DNA of 64,000 bases from Piromyces finnis (GCA_002104945.1 MCFH01000012.1:434001-498000), one strand, 5' to 3'. Counted from the stretch's first letter, positions 1 to 18,600 are shown. Notes: generated by a model from the letters alone, not told the origin. Numbers and translations: made by a program.

Positions 1-174
1 GGTTCATCCCACATCACCTTCCAAAAATGGTATATAGTTCTGCTTACTAAAAATGGCCCAAGTTCAAATTAAGTAACTTAAACTTATTATATAATTTTTT
101 TAAAAAAGAAGAAAAACATTATAATTAGTATATATGTTACATATTTTTAACTTTAATTGTAAATTTGTTGGAAA

Positions 175-227
<53 letters not shown>

Positions 228-596
228 AATAAATAAATAAATAAATATAAATTATATTATAAAAATTAAATTTTAAAATTTACAGAACTTTATTAATTTA
301 TTTAATCATTCATTTACTTTTCAAATAATATTTTTTATTTTACTAATTTACTTTTTTATTTTATTCTTATTTTTATTTTTTTTTATAATCAATTGGAATA
401 AAGAATAATGAAAATCTCTAGTTATTATTAAATAGATATTCCATTCAATTTGAAAATGGTTATTGAAATTAAAAAAAAAAAAAAAAAGAAACATGTATTA
501 AATTAAGAATGGGATATTATAAAAAATATATATAATTATTTTTATTATTATTTTTTGCTCAAATAGTATATAAGTACATACATTGCATTATAATGA
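1..596. other. AT-rich spacer with AAT/AAAT microsatellite
   Basis: No coding exon is supported. The stretch holds an AAT-unit run passing into AAAT units at about 178-245, and several A or T homopolymers. It lies downstream of the minus-strand receptor remnant that ends at 597. Confidence 0.6.
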
Positions 597-682
597 TTAT
601 ATAAAAACAATTTGTATTGGAGTAATGTATTTATTTCTTGGCTTGTTTTTTTTTTCAATTTTCGATACAAAATAAATTTCAA

Positions 683-1868
683 TTAATTTATCTATATAAA
701 GATAGTAAAGAATGACAAAGGTATTTATTATGGTTCCAATACATCTAAATAAATTTTGAACTACAATTGAAATTCCGTCATTACCGTTAACAATTTCAAT
801 TAATGTTACTGAAGTAACATAAATGTATACTGGAATATTAAGATTCTATTTTTGAACATTTAAGAAATATGATTATTATGAAAAATTATATATAAGACGA
901 ATAAAAAATTATATTTATAGTTCTATAGTTACCTCTTTAAAATCTTTTTTAACATTTCTTATTGAATAAGATAAAATGCATCCGATAAATAATACAATGA
1001 AGTTTAATAAAGTACTATGGAAAAAAAAAAAAAAAAACAATGATATTTAAAATAATATATTTAATATATGGGTATTAATAATATCAATGAGTAGTTTTAA
1101 AAAGATAAAAATATTTTTAACATTCTAATAGCTTAAAACAATTATTAGTTATTACCATAAAGTCATAAATTTTGGATAGACACATTTTTTAAATTCTTTA
1201 AGGTCATTTGTTAGTGAAGATTTATTATCGATCCAATTATTCTTTACGCTTACTACTACTACAGAGATGTAGAATAATACCAATGAAAATACAATGGCAT
1301 ACATAATTTCTATTCTGAGTCCTTTATTTCTATGTGATACAACATTGAAACTTTTTTTTTTTTTTTGTTTGGTTTATAATAATTAAAAAAAAAAAAAAAA
1401 AAAAAAAAGGAAATAAATAAATATTAAATAAATGAATTATTAAATTGTAATATAACTAAATTTATAAAAGTAATCACAAGAATCGATCCAAAAACTAGAG
1501 AAAATCCCTAATTAATTAGTATTTATAAAAAAAGAAAATATTAATAAATATATTTATATATATGTATATGTATATATATTTAAAATATTTTATTATTTAT
1601 TATATTATATCATTATATCAGTAGTATATTTGTTTATTCATTTTATAATTACAATATTATTGAATAAATAAATAAAAATGCAAGTGGTTTTTATATTTTC
1701 AATGGTTAAAGGATATATACGTAGTTAATTAATAATCCAATAAGTATTAATAATAGAAAATCAACGCTTTCTATATTTCCAATAATATAAAATTTTAAAT
1801 ATAATTAATTACTTCATTAATTATTTCATTATCCATTACTACTATAACACTACTACTACTACTACTAC

Positions 1869-1906
<38 letters not shown>

Positions 1907-1993
1907 GTAGTAGTAGTAGTAGTAGTAGTACCTCCTTTAATAGTAGGATTATTTTTTAACATGATAATAGCAATTGATATCATGATAGTAATT
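683..1993. repeat. Segmental duplication, copy A (partner 9865-11240)
   Basis: The block aligns end to end with 9865-11240, introns included. There are only scattered substitutions, homopolymer and repeat length changes, the 4-nt and 26-nt losses, and a differing trinucleotide array. The match stops sharply at 683/9865 and at 1993/11240. Both copies lie in the same orientation. Confidence 0.95.
1838..1930. repeat. Self-complementary trinucleotide array (ACT)n(ATT)n(AGT)n, copy A
   Basis: An ACT-unit run is followed by an ATT-unit run and then an AGT-unit run. The ACT and AGT arms are reverse complements, so the array can fold into a hairpin with an ATT loop. It sits in the intron just after the TM1 exon of the receptor copy. 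Confidence 0.9.
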
Positions 1994-2478
1994 GGATTAG
2001 TAATATATCTGTAAAAGATATTAATGAAAAAATTACTGAAATAATTGAAAAAAATACTGATAATCCATTAAAATGTTCTGATCCTGAATATATGGAAATT
2101 CAAAATAGTTTGAATGAATATAATTTCAAAAGGATTCGAAAAAATACTTTCGATAATGATATGATGGAAATATTTGGAAATGTTTATGTTGCTAATATTA
2201 ATAATAGATTAAGACAATTAGAAAATCCTACAAAAGAAGATTGTCAACGTTGGATATGGGAATTAGTTCAAAATGCCAAAGATAGTATTGCTGATGATAA
2301 AAATAGAAATGAAGTTGATATTGAAGTATTTATTCAAGATAATAAATATATATTTAAACATAATGGTTCACCATTTACAAATAAAACTCTTTCAGCTTTA
2401 CTTTATAAATACAGTAAAGGCAAAGGGTATAGTACAGAAAGTACAGGTCGTTTTGGTACCGGATTCCTTACAACAATT
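1994..2478 (+). pseudogene. GHKL ATPase (HATPase_c) N-terminal part of a broken NO VEIN/sacsin-like gene
   Basis: The frame is open from the duplication junction and includes an ATG at 2092. It carries the GHKL ATP-binding motifs: an N box ELVQNAKDS, a glycine-containing HNGSPF segment, and a lid-like STGRFGTGFLTT. This arrangement is seen in sacsin/NO VEIN-type proteins, which pair such a fold with a C-terminal DUF3883 domain. Sense coding stops after GTGFLTTIFL near 2478, where the following sequence codes on the other strand. No start codon of the original gene is certain, because the upstream flank is the unrelated receptor remnant. It is read as the 5' part of a dead gene continued, after an inverted block, at 3586-4072. 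Confidence 0.75.
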
Positions 2479-3585
2479 TTCTTAATTAAATCACAATTAT
2501 CAGTAATTTCTCCATTAATAATCATTTCTCTAATAGTACTATTTTTCAAAAGTATTAACATCAACTGATTTTCATCGCATTTTTCGCTTAATTCCATAAT
2601 GTTTGTTCTAGTTTCATTATTAAATACAACATTTAATAAGATATTATCTTTTTCTGAAAATACTACTGGAAATATTCTTTGAAGATCTTTCTGATTATCT
2701 TTTAATTCATTAAAATATGATTCAATTAAAATACTGGCGGCTTTAACAAAGTTAGAATCAGGTTGCTTTTTTGGATCATCTTCTATTTCATTCATGTATT
2801 TATCATATTTTTTTATCATCATTTCATCAATCTTTTCACATACATGTTTATAATCTATAATATCTTTTGAATAATATTTTATACAAATATCATTATGAAT
2901 AAGATTATCTCTTATATCAATACCCAAATATTTTAATATATCTTTTAATTCTGTTGGTGAGTTTTCATTTGAACCCTCTTTATATAGATATTCTATTTCA
3001 TTAAACTTTTCTTTTTGATTTGGAATAATTTTTCCTTCTGTAGAAATACTAAGAATAATATTCAAGTATTCATATAATAATTTCTTTTCAAGTTCAAAAT
3101 CTTTAACTAATGATTCAACATCATCATACCTTTTAATAATAATTTTTATTGAATTAAAAATATATTTATTTACATAATACTATAATTCTTCATTTCCATA
3201 TCCATCAATTTCAATTTCAATAGGAATTATTTTACTTTTAATAAATATATTATATATGGAAAAAAAGGTTCTCTGATCATTATTATACTGTATATTTTTA
3301 GGAACAAACCTAATTAAATATTTTGCTGCTTTCTCTTTATTTTCATAAGATATTTCTTGCGATTTAAAACATTCATTTAATTCATTAATATAATTTGATA
3401 TAGTTTTTTCGCTACTTTCAAATAATGTTTCTATTGATGCTAATTTATCATCTATTAATTCATCATTTAAATCTTTTTGGAAGCATTCATGCATACATTT
3501 TTTAAATTCAGGATTAATTTTATCTTTAAATAATTCATTAATCTTACGGAATTTTCCATTTTTATTAGGAACAATAGAATGATTG
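2479..3585 (-). pseudogene. Inverted middle segment of the same GHKL/DUF3883 gene
   Basis: The minus strand codes a long charged, helical protein segment with one in-frame stop (TAG at about 3179-3181, after GYGNEEL). It contains two copies of a motif typical of the central region of sacsin/NO VEIN-like proteins: IVPNKNGKF near 3560 and IIPNQKEKF near 3020. Each is followed by an acidic or aromatic stretch and a long helical segment. Because the flanking ATPase and DUF3883 parts lie on the plus strand, the simplest reading is an internal inversion of about 1.1 kb. The exact edges are uncertain by roughly 15 bases. Part of the original middle region may also be missing. Confidence 0.65.
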
Positions 3586-4072
3586 AAGATTATAAATATT
3601 ACTATGATTTATTTACACAAAATGAAAAAAACTGGATATAGTGGTGAAGCATATATTTATGAATTATTAATAAATCTTTTAAGATTAGGTAAAATCAAGT
3701 CAGTTGAATAGACAGCATTAAGTAAAAGTGGACATGGAACTAAATTAGATTATAATGGAAAAACATATTATCTAAATCCAGATGGTTCTCATTATGATAT
3801 TGTTGTTGAAACTAATGATTATCGAAAAATATATATTGAAGTTAAATCAACTAAATACAGTTACATTTTTTCTCAATCAAAAACAAATAGACATGATGAA
3901 TAATGCTAAATATCCAAAAGAATATATTTTAACAATAGTTTTTGGAGTATATTGTAATACTAAGCATTTTTTTATGAGCTTAAGAAACAATGTTGTAGAA
4001 AACGATGAAAATCATAAATATATGATTGAAAATAAATTTGGAGAAGATTATTTAACAAAATTTTTACAATAA
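3586..4072 (+). pseudogene. DUF3883 (Mrr-like nuclease fold) C-terminal remnant, frameshifted
   Basis: Three plus-strand frames must be joined to follow one domain. A short DYKYYYDLFTQNE segment shifts frame in an A run near 3626. Then KKTGYSGEAYIYELL runs to a stop (TAG near 3709). Beyond it GTKLDYNG, DIVVET and YIEVKSTKY follow, and a second frameshift near 3866 leads into NNAKYPKEYILTIVFGV and the final stop at 4072. The D...EVK pattern with a trailing ST is the hallmark of DUF3883, a restriction-endonuclease-like domain at the end of NO VEIN-type proteins. Two frameshifts plus a stop make it a pseudogene unless unseen introns bridge them, and no good splice sites were found. Confidence 0.75.
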
Positions 4073-4095
4073 TTAAAAAGTAATGATGAAATGAA

Positions 4096-4127
<32 letters not shown>

Positions 4128-4397
4128 TAAAAATAAATATTACTTTTTAAATAATATTATTCTATCTTTTATATATAATATAATTTGAAAGAATATTAAT
4201 ATATTTTTTATAATTTTTTAAAGCTTATAATTTCTTTATTTATAATAATGTTAATATATTTCTAAACTATGACAATAATTAATAAAATAATAATATTAAA
4301 AAAAATAAATATTAAAAAATTTTTATTTCAAGTATAAATATTTTGATACTACATTTTAATAAACATAAATCGATGAATAGAAAAAGATAAAGATGAT
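4073..4397. other. AT-rich spacer
   Basis: No gene seen. It holds poly-A runs and lies between the 3' ends of two convergent genes. Confidence 0.5.
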
Positions 4398-7020
4398 TTA
4401 ATCTAATGAGAGAATTGTATTCAATATTAAAGAATAGACTTTTTCTAAAAAGTTAAGATAATCTTTATTCTTTATTTTAAATAACTTATTAAAGATAGAC
4501 TCTCCACCATTTTTTTTAATATAATTAACCATAGAATAAAATGCTTCTTCCCAACTATAATGATACATGGTAAATAGTGAGTTAATTTCTTTTTTAGCAT
4601 CAGTGAGTTTTAAAATTTGTAAAAGTTGACAATTTCCAAGTAATACATTTATGAATTCGGCATAGATTTGAACTGAATTATCAAATTGAGAAATAATATT
4701 TTTTGGGGATATGTTTTTCTTTAGATGAAGATGTCTTTTATGATAATGTTTTGCGAATGCAATAAAAGTGTTATAATAATTCATGTTATTTTCTTTTAAA
4801 TTATTTTCAATAGAAAAATTGGATAATTTTTTTGGAATGTCTTCTACATGCTTTTTACTTTTCATATAGGTTGATTGATGTAAATAGGAAAATGATAATG
4901 CAGCCACACATGATGCTACAAGAGCTTCGAATTCATAGGTGTGAAGAACCGTTTTGGCATCAGAATTATTTTCTTCATGAGGGATATTCTTTTCATCATT
5001 ATTTTTATAGGTATTATAGAATTGGATATAAAAATCGCTACTACCTTCCGGAACAAAGGAATTATTTTTAATTTTTTCAATTAAATAGAATCGAAGATTA
5101 ATTACTCCTACCATAAGATAATAAGGTAATTTTTTAACTGAATCAATATTACTATGAAAAGTATCTAAATATATAATAAATTTTTCCTCTAGAGTGGTAG
5201 GGAATATTTTTGTTGAATCAATAGGAATGGTTATTTCCTTGTAAACAATTTTATTATTTTCTGTAAAATATTCTAAAATAGAATATTCTTTTTTTTGTAT
5301 TGTATTATTATTAGATTGAGTTTTATTTGTTGGTGTTGCTGTATGGGATATTTTATTTCCTTGATTATTTCTTAATAGTAATAATTCATAAAGTTCAAGT
5401 CTTAGTTTTTTTGTTATTAACCAACAATTTTCCTTATTTAAATTTTCAAAATATTGAGTACATTTATAAAAATGGTTATACAAAACTTTTAAATATAAAT
5501 AAAAAAAAAAAAAGATTCTTTAGTTTAACAATAATTATTATTTCCTTTTTAATTATAAATTATAAATAATAGATAATAGGTATTAAGTGATACATTACCA
5601 TTTAATAATAAATCGTATATTTTACCGTTATAATAACTATGAAGAATATCTTTATTAATACATTTTATATCCGTATATTTTAGTGTTGTTAAGTTATATT
5701 CATTGACTGAATTTACTAAATTGGTATAACACAATTTTTCTAAATCTTCATTTTTTTCCTTATTTTTAAATTTAAATAATTCACTTATAATTAATTTTTG
5801 TTTTTCTTCAACGGAAATATCAGGAGAGGGACATTTTTTATCTACATTTTCTTTAATTTCTAATAAAAATTTTGAAATTCTAATATATTTATTTTCTTCA
5901 TTATTACTCTTGATATCATCACTTTTATTATAATGATTTATTTGACGTAATAAAGCTGAATATTTGCTTGGTGTAAAATAGTCATTACCACATAAAGTTG
6001 CAAATACTGGTAAATATTCTTTTGGAATTCCCAAATATTCGGTAAGAGCGGTATTTTTATAGACTTTATAAAATATTTCTCCAGGGTTTTTATTAAAATT
6101 AAATCTTAATGATTCTATATTTATATACCCTGGTATATCATAGATATAAAAGTCAGAATCATTACTAATAACATAACTTTTTTTGTTTTTTATCAAATAA
6201 TATATATTTTTTTAAAAAAAAGTATTTTAGTTATGAATAATACATACTAATGAATAAATAAATAAAAAAAGTGTTTTGGTTTTAAATGGTATGAATAGTA
6301 TTTAGCTAATAAAAATAATAGCTAATAAAAATATAAAAATTTTATCTTACCCATTATATTTTTTGGCTAAATATGCAATATCAGAATCGGCTTCAAATAA
6401 AGAAAGTCTTACATCAAGTTTTTTTAAATAATACTTTGCATCAAATAAATATTGAGCATAAGCAATTTTTAATAATGGTGTAGCACAAACCTTTTCTGGT
6501 TTTAAGAAGCCATTCTTTTTTTTATTTGATGTAACAATTTTATTATAAAATTTTTTAATAGATTTAACTCTTTTATCTGCCCTACCTAAGTTTGTATTTT
6601 TTTTAATATCAGTATCCATACCATCAAATACAAAGAATATCTTTTCAAGATTATTGATAGATAATAATTGAAAAAGATACTATATAGTAATTAAAAAAAA
6701 AAAAAAGAAACAATTTATTTAGAAAAAAATCAAACCCTTTTGAATCGTGAAAAATATTATTTATATAGAATAATTAATACCTCTTTTAGTAACTTGAAAA
6801 AAGAAATATTATCAAAAACAAACCAATTTATCTTATTTGCTAAGTAATAAAAAAAGGAGTTTGCATCAATAATTAAATTTAATTCATTTTTTTTATTCTT
6901 ATTATCCATAGTGTATTTATTATTATTTAATCGGTAGTATTCCTTTTTGTCTATATTCCAGTGAGAATGTTCGAATTTTATATTTTTTGTTATAAAAGTA
7001 TTAAGTTTCATTACACCCAT
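4398..7020 (-). CDS. XPG/FEN1-like nuclease of the asteroid family
   Basis: Exons: 6781-7020, 6351-6679, 5599-6176, 4398-5485. All junctions are GT-AG, total 2235 nt (744 aa). The N-terminus MGVMKLNTFI is the family's usual start. XPG-N features follow: LIIDANSFFYYL with a metal-binding Asp, and FVFDGMD with downstream K/R. The XPG-I core is EADSDIAYLAKKYNGYVIS followed by NDSDF, and then LCGNDYF. All the acidic residues expected for a flap-type nuclease are therefore present. The C-terminal 360 residues (after about 383) are helical and low in recognisable domains, as in asteroid (ASTE1) proteins. Family knowledge suggests a structure-specific DNA endonuclease in the nucleus; the substrate is inferred. 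MKT1-type members, which have lost catalytic residues, are a less good fit. It stands alone between AT-rich spacers. Confidence 0.82.
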
Positions 7021-9778
7021 TTTTAAAAATATCAAAATTTTTTTTAATATAATAATAATAGAATTTAGAAAAAGATATTCTTTCAACTTATATATTTTCC
7101 TTTGGATATTTAAAGAAAAATAGGTCCGTCAGTAGAATAATAAAAAAAAAAAAAAGTATAAATTGACTATTAAGAAAGAAATTGATATGAAATTAATATG
7201 TCTAGCTACATATTAGCCAATATTTAAAATAATTTTTATTATTTAAAATATTCAATTTCATCTATAAAAATTTATATATAATATTTCATAATAATAATAT
7301 AATAATTGATATATATTATAATACATTATTTATATATTAGTTATACAATTAATGTACATATTTCATTATATTCTTAAATATTAATATTATATATTAGTAT
7401 TAATTTTATTGTAATACTTATTTGTATTACATTACCTTTCCTTATATAGTAATATTTCATATAAAATGTAAAATATATTATACTATATCCTATTTAATTA
7501 TTATTCATATATTATGAATACATTACATTATATAATTGATATTCAATTATATTATAGGAATTTTATAATATAAAAATATTCATGTAAAAATAATTAATAA
7601 TTAGAAAGGGAAGAGCTTTAATAATTAATAAGAAAATATTATAAGTGAAATTATTAATAAGAGCGAAGTTAATAGTAATAAAATATTTTTCACCTAATAT
7701 AATAAATTATAAATAAACTAATATTAAATTACTACAACATAAAAGAAACTTATATCAAAATATTGGTCATTAGAAAATTCTTTTATTTTTTGTTCTATTT
7801 TATTATAAAAGTTTTTAAACATGTATTTTAAACTTTTTTGATTAAATATTAAAAAAAAGTTTAATATATAAAAATATTAATACATTTTTTATTCCTATTT
7901 CTTTATATTTGATTTTATAAATAATATTTAAATTTAAATATTTATAGTAAATGAAATTTACTTGTTGTAAATGCATTTTCTATTTAAAATAAAACTTTTT
8001 CAAGATTAATTCCACTATATAAAAAGTTTTTTTATAATTATTGCACTTAATTTTCTTCTGGTTAAAAAACCTGGCTAAATCCTTAAAAAATCTAGGATAT
8101 ATTAAGTATTCTGGGAGATCTTTGCCTGAAAATCCTGGTAATACTTAAATTTCTTCTGGTTAGAAACCCTGGATAAATCCTTAAAAAATCTAGGATAATA
8201 TATACATCATCTTTTATAATTATTGTATCAAAGAAAATAAATCTTTACCGATGTTATAAAGTACAATAATAACATTTAAAACTTTAATTTTATATTTGAA
8301 TACAAAAAATTAATTTATTTATAAAGATTATGAAAAAAAAAAAGATAAAATATTTATATTTATTTATTCAAAGAATAAAAAGACAACTTTCTTTAAATCA
8401 AAAGTACTTTTTTTTTTAATACTATAAAAAACTATACAGATAAAGGCAAATATACATAAAAAAAATTAATAATAAACCTTTCAGGTCTAGATCTCCTCTT
8501 AAATAGTAATGATTATATATAATAAAATAAAAATGAAATATATAAAAAGATGCTATTTTATAAAGTTTAATGAAAATTGTACGACATTAAAACACATTTT
8601 TTAAAAAAAAAAGTTTTAAAATATTATTTTTTTTAACTACTTCTGCATTATCAACACTTTATAATAAGATCAACATTTATAGTTTAGTGGTGTTGGATTA
8701 AATAGTTTATGATAGCAACTAAAGATTGTTTTTACTCAAAATAACATTATACTTTTTCTTTTTCATACCATTAGAAAAAGTGAGTATGGAAAAGTTAGGC
8801 ATACATCCTATATTTCATTTTCCTTTTTTTTTTTTTTAAATTAGTATTATGTTAATACTTCATATCACTCTATTATGTTATTATTACTTTGGGTTAGTCC
8901 GTTAGAATTTATTTATAAAAAAAATAATAATAATAATAATAATCTATTAATAAATAATATTTATTAATTGATTTATAATCCTTATTATTTCTTCTTCTAT
9001 GGCAATGGTTGTTTGCTGGTTTGTTTATGGACACATATTTTTATTTAGTAGTATCATATATTTATGAACACACGTGTTTACATTATAAAAACATAAACAT
9101 GTATTAAAAATGTTTTAAACGTAATGTTTACATATGTTTTATTTTATGATCACATGACTTTACCACATTCTCTAAATGTAATATTTACAATAACTTTTTC
9201 TCTTGATTAATCTTATTAGTATTAATTAAATTTATTTCACAATAATAATAATAATAATAGTAATAGTAATAGTAATAGTAATAGTAATAATAATAATAAT
9301 AATAATTGTTAATTATTTAATTTAATTTTGTATTTTATTTATTAATTATTAATAAGAAAAAGAGGCTATTATTAAATGAAAATAAAATAGGTGAAATTTA
9401 TATGTCAAGGGTATGCATACATTAATGAAGTCTACATTAAATCTATGCTTACATAAAATAATGTTATTAACATAAATAATGCTAATTATACATAGAAATA
9501 TTTATTTGTATGATATCACGTGTATATTGATTATTTAACTATAATAATAATAATAATAATTAGAATATTTTTTTTCAATTTTAGTCACGGGATAAATATA
9601 ATAAAATATATGTTAATTAATGGGATTTCAATTATAAATTATATATTTAATAATTATTTATTATTATTTTAGATATAAATAGTAAATACAACTTTTTAAG
9701 TGTTCTAATATTAAGTAATAGTATTGTATTATTTTTATGCATATTTTTTTAAAATAAAATAAAAAAGAAAAATAAAAA
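7021..9778. other. AT-rich spacer with a short direct repeat
   Basis: No exon is supported on either strand. Contents are a direct repeat at 8052-8197 (listed separately), AAT and AGT microsatellite at about 9239-9305, and several poly-A/T runs. Confidence 0.55.
8052..8197. repeat. Two direct copies of a ~47-bp sequence
   Basis: The sequence beginning TTCTTCTGGTTA and ending AAAAAATCTAGGATA occurs at about 8052-8098 and again at about 8149-8195. The copies differ at a few positions. About 50 bp of unrelated sequence lies between them, itself containing CTGGTAATAC. No function is recognised. Confidence 0.8.
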
Positions 9779-15690
<5,912 letters not shown>

Positions 15691-18600
15691 ATATAAAGTT
15701 AATGTGTTAACTTGTTCTGTGATTTTCTTGAAGTTTCATAAAATAATATCAAATTATAATTATATCAATTAATACAATAAATGATATTGTCTTTTTTTCT
15801 ATCTTTTTTTTTTATTGTTTTTATTTTCTGTTTTCTATTAATAATGATTATTTAATAAATATTATTGAAATATAAAAACTTTTTAAATTTAAAAAACAAA
15901 AAAGAAAAAGTTATTAAATTTAATAACTAAAATTATAATTATAAAAGCTAAAATAATAATAGTATCCAAAAGTTTCTTTATTTTAAATAGTTAATTTTAT
16001 TTTTTTTTCCACTAAATAAATATTAACTTTTTTTTCATATAAACTAAAATTCCACTTAATATAAACTTTTTTTTTTTTAAATATTAACTATAAGATTATT
16101 ATAGTTGAGATTTTAATAAATAAATAAAAAATAAAAACTTTCAGAATATTTTAAATTGCTTTTAATTATTATTAAAAACCAAATTTATTAATATTTAAAA
16201 AAAATTATGAAATTGGAAAATAATAATTAATTATTATTTTTTTTTTCTACAAGGTTTAAAAACTTTAATATAAGTAATAATAATAATTTTAAAAATATTA
16301 ATACACAATAGAATATTAATCTTTACATCTTTTTATAAAAATAATTATTTATACTCTAATTGATTGATTAAAAATTGACAAAGATATTATTTCATCTTAA
16401 GATATACTTTATCTTTTTTTTTTTTAAAGGATCATTATACAACTTAATAAAATGTTTAAAATTATAAATATTTTTTTTTTCACTTTTTATTTACAATTGG
16501 TTATCATTTCAAACACTTAATTTTGTTGTTTATATTCTTTTTCTTATTTTTTTCTTTTTTTCATTAATATTTAAAATACATTATAAACTATTTTGAATTA
16601 TCAATTCATTATTTTAAAATTTAATTTTGGTTTTTTAAAGGTTTATTATATCTGTTATATTTCAGTAATAATAAAAATATATAAAGTTTTGATTTTGGAA
16701 TAAGAATACAAATATATTAATCATAATAATAATAATAATTTTATTACAAAATAAAGAAATTGAACGGATAATCAAAATCTCAAAAGTTTATTTAATATTA
16801 ACTACATTATATTTTAAAAAGACAAACTTTTTATAAAGAAAAAAAGGAATATTTAAAGTAAAACTAAGAAATCTTTAATATTGAGTTCGCACTCTACATT
16901 TTTATGGGAACCTTTTTAAAATCTTTTTTATTTTTTAATTATAAACTTTAATAATTATAAAAATTAAATTAATTTATTTTGTTTACAAAAAAAAAATATA
17001 TTAATTAATTTATTTAATCATTCATTTACATTTTAATAGAAAAGAAAAGATATTTTTATATTAATTCATCATATTTATAGCTAAATTATGAACTGCTCAA
17101 TTTACTCTATAGATGTATAACAGTTAAGGAACATTTTTCATAATAAAAATATTGTCATTATTAACACTCTTTATGATAGAATGATATATATTATATATAT
17201 TTTATTCAATAATTACTTATTGATTTAATTATTTATTTATTCATTTATTTATTTATCTTGAAAAGCTTTAGAAAATTCTAATTTGAATTCAAACTTTATT
17301 GTTTATAATTTTGACTTTTATATTAAAATATATTATAAATATTATACATTAATATATATTAGATTATAGTTTTATATATTATAATAATTTATTATAAATA
17401 AATTAAAAAAATAGTATCAATTTTTAATTTATCAATAATGTCAATAATACTAAACTATTTATATTAAAAATGATTTTAAATATATTGTAATATTGTAATA
17501 TATTGTATACATTTTGTATAATGTATACGTTAACTATGCATTTTAAATTTTTAGATAAGAACACTTTTTATTATTAAAATATTAAATATTATATTTTAAA
17601 TAGAATTGCTATCTAAATTCTACCTTTTTGAAACCTTGAACCATTATCAATGCATGAAAAAAAATAAAAAGAAAAATCAATAATATGAAAAATAAAAGTA
17701 ATATCTAGTACAGGAAAGAATTTAAAAAATTTTTTTTAGTATTTTTAAATTTAAATGAATATTTGGTTAATTACTTTTATAATAAACTTTATCAGAAAAT
17801 ACAATTGTCCATAGCACCTTTAAAAACTTGGTGAAAGAAAACAAATATATATATAGCCAATTTGTCCTTTTTATTTTTAGTTGTTGTTGTTGATTACTAG
17901 GTCAAACGAACGAATGAAGGATTTTTTAAATCTCAGTGGCTGATATTTTTTTTATATGTGAATTTCATTAAAAGTTTTATATTTTTTAAATTTGTTTCGA
18001 ATTTTAATACTTATTAAATATCGGTTTTTTTTTTTTTTTTTTTTTTTTTTTGAGAGAGAAAAGAATCGTGTTATTTTTTATAGGCATAATGATTTTTTTA
18101 TGGTATTGGGCCATTATCATCATTATTTTCAACTATTATTAATAAAGTAGTTAACCATTATCACCGCCAATAACTTTCTTTTTTTTTTTTTTTTGGTGGG
18201 GTTGTTTTAATAAATTCATTTTTAAATTAAAAATTATTATTTATTTATATTAATTTAAATTTTTAAAAAAAATTTTTTTTTTTCCTTTCTTTATAAAAGA
18301 AGAAGAAATGAATATCAATTGAAGGATTTCAAACTATTTTTATTAATATTATTGTTATTTTAAAGACTCACATTGATAATATAAAACTAAATAATTGAGA
18401 AATATTTATTATATTTTCTTTTTAAATAATTTCAAAATAAAAAAAAAAAGCATAAATTTTATTATTATTTATTTAAGAATTTAATGTAATTTTAGAATTG
18501 GTTGAATTATATTAAATAAAGTATACATTAACTTTATAATAAAAGAATACTAGGTAATGAATATAATAAAAGATAAATTTTATTTAATTAAAGAAATCAA

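Larger units (their letters stand above)
597..1993 (-). pseudogene. 5'-truncated, frameshifted copy of the class C receptor 7TM region
   Basis: This is the last six exons of a receptor like the intact gene at 9779-15690: 1932-1993 (partial), 1653-1770, 1478-1507, 1156-1350, 933-1014 and 597-845. The last three have exactly the lengths of their partners (195, 82 and 249 nt) and stay open. The second exon has lost 4 nt in a TA run near 1710, which brings an immediate TAA. The third has lost 26 nt, which removes the VKTLRIYK stretch after TM3. Everything upstream of the TM1 exon is missing; at 1994 the sequence changes to an unrelated gene. The C-terminal tail (ends PIQIVFI) differs from the intact gene's (ends PIRIVFK), yet both stay open, so this was once a separate paralogue. 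It is not expected to give a working receptor. Confidence 0.85.

Noticed and set aside
1795-1983. Open frame of Thr/Asn/Ser runs on the minus strand
   Set aside because: It is the trinucleotide array in the TM1-TM2 intron of the receptor copy; the donor lies just before the array.
2403-3065. Minus-strand 220-residue frame as an independent gene
   Set aside because: Its start is not ATG, the frame is open upstream through another stop-broken segment, and its last 25 residues are antisense to the ATPase motif. It is the inverted part of a pseudogene.
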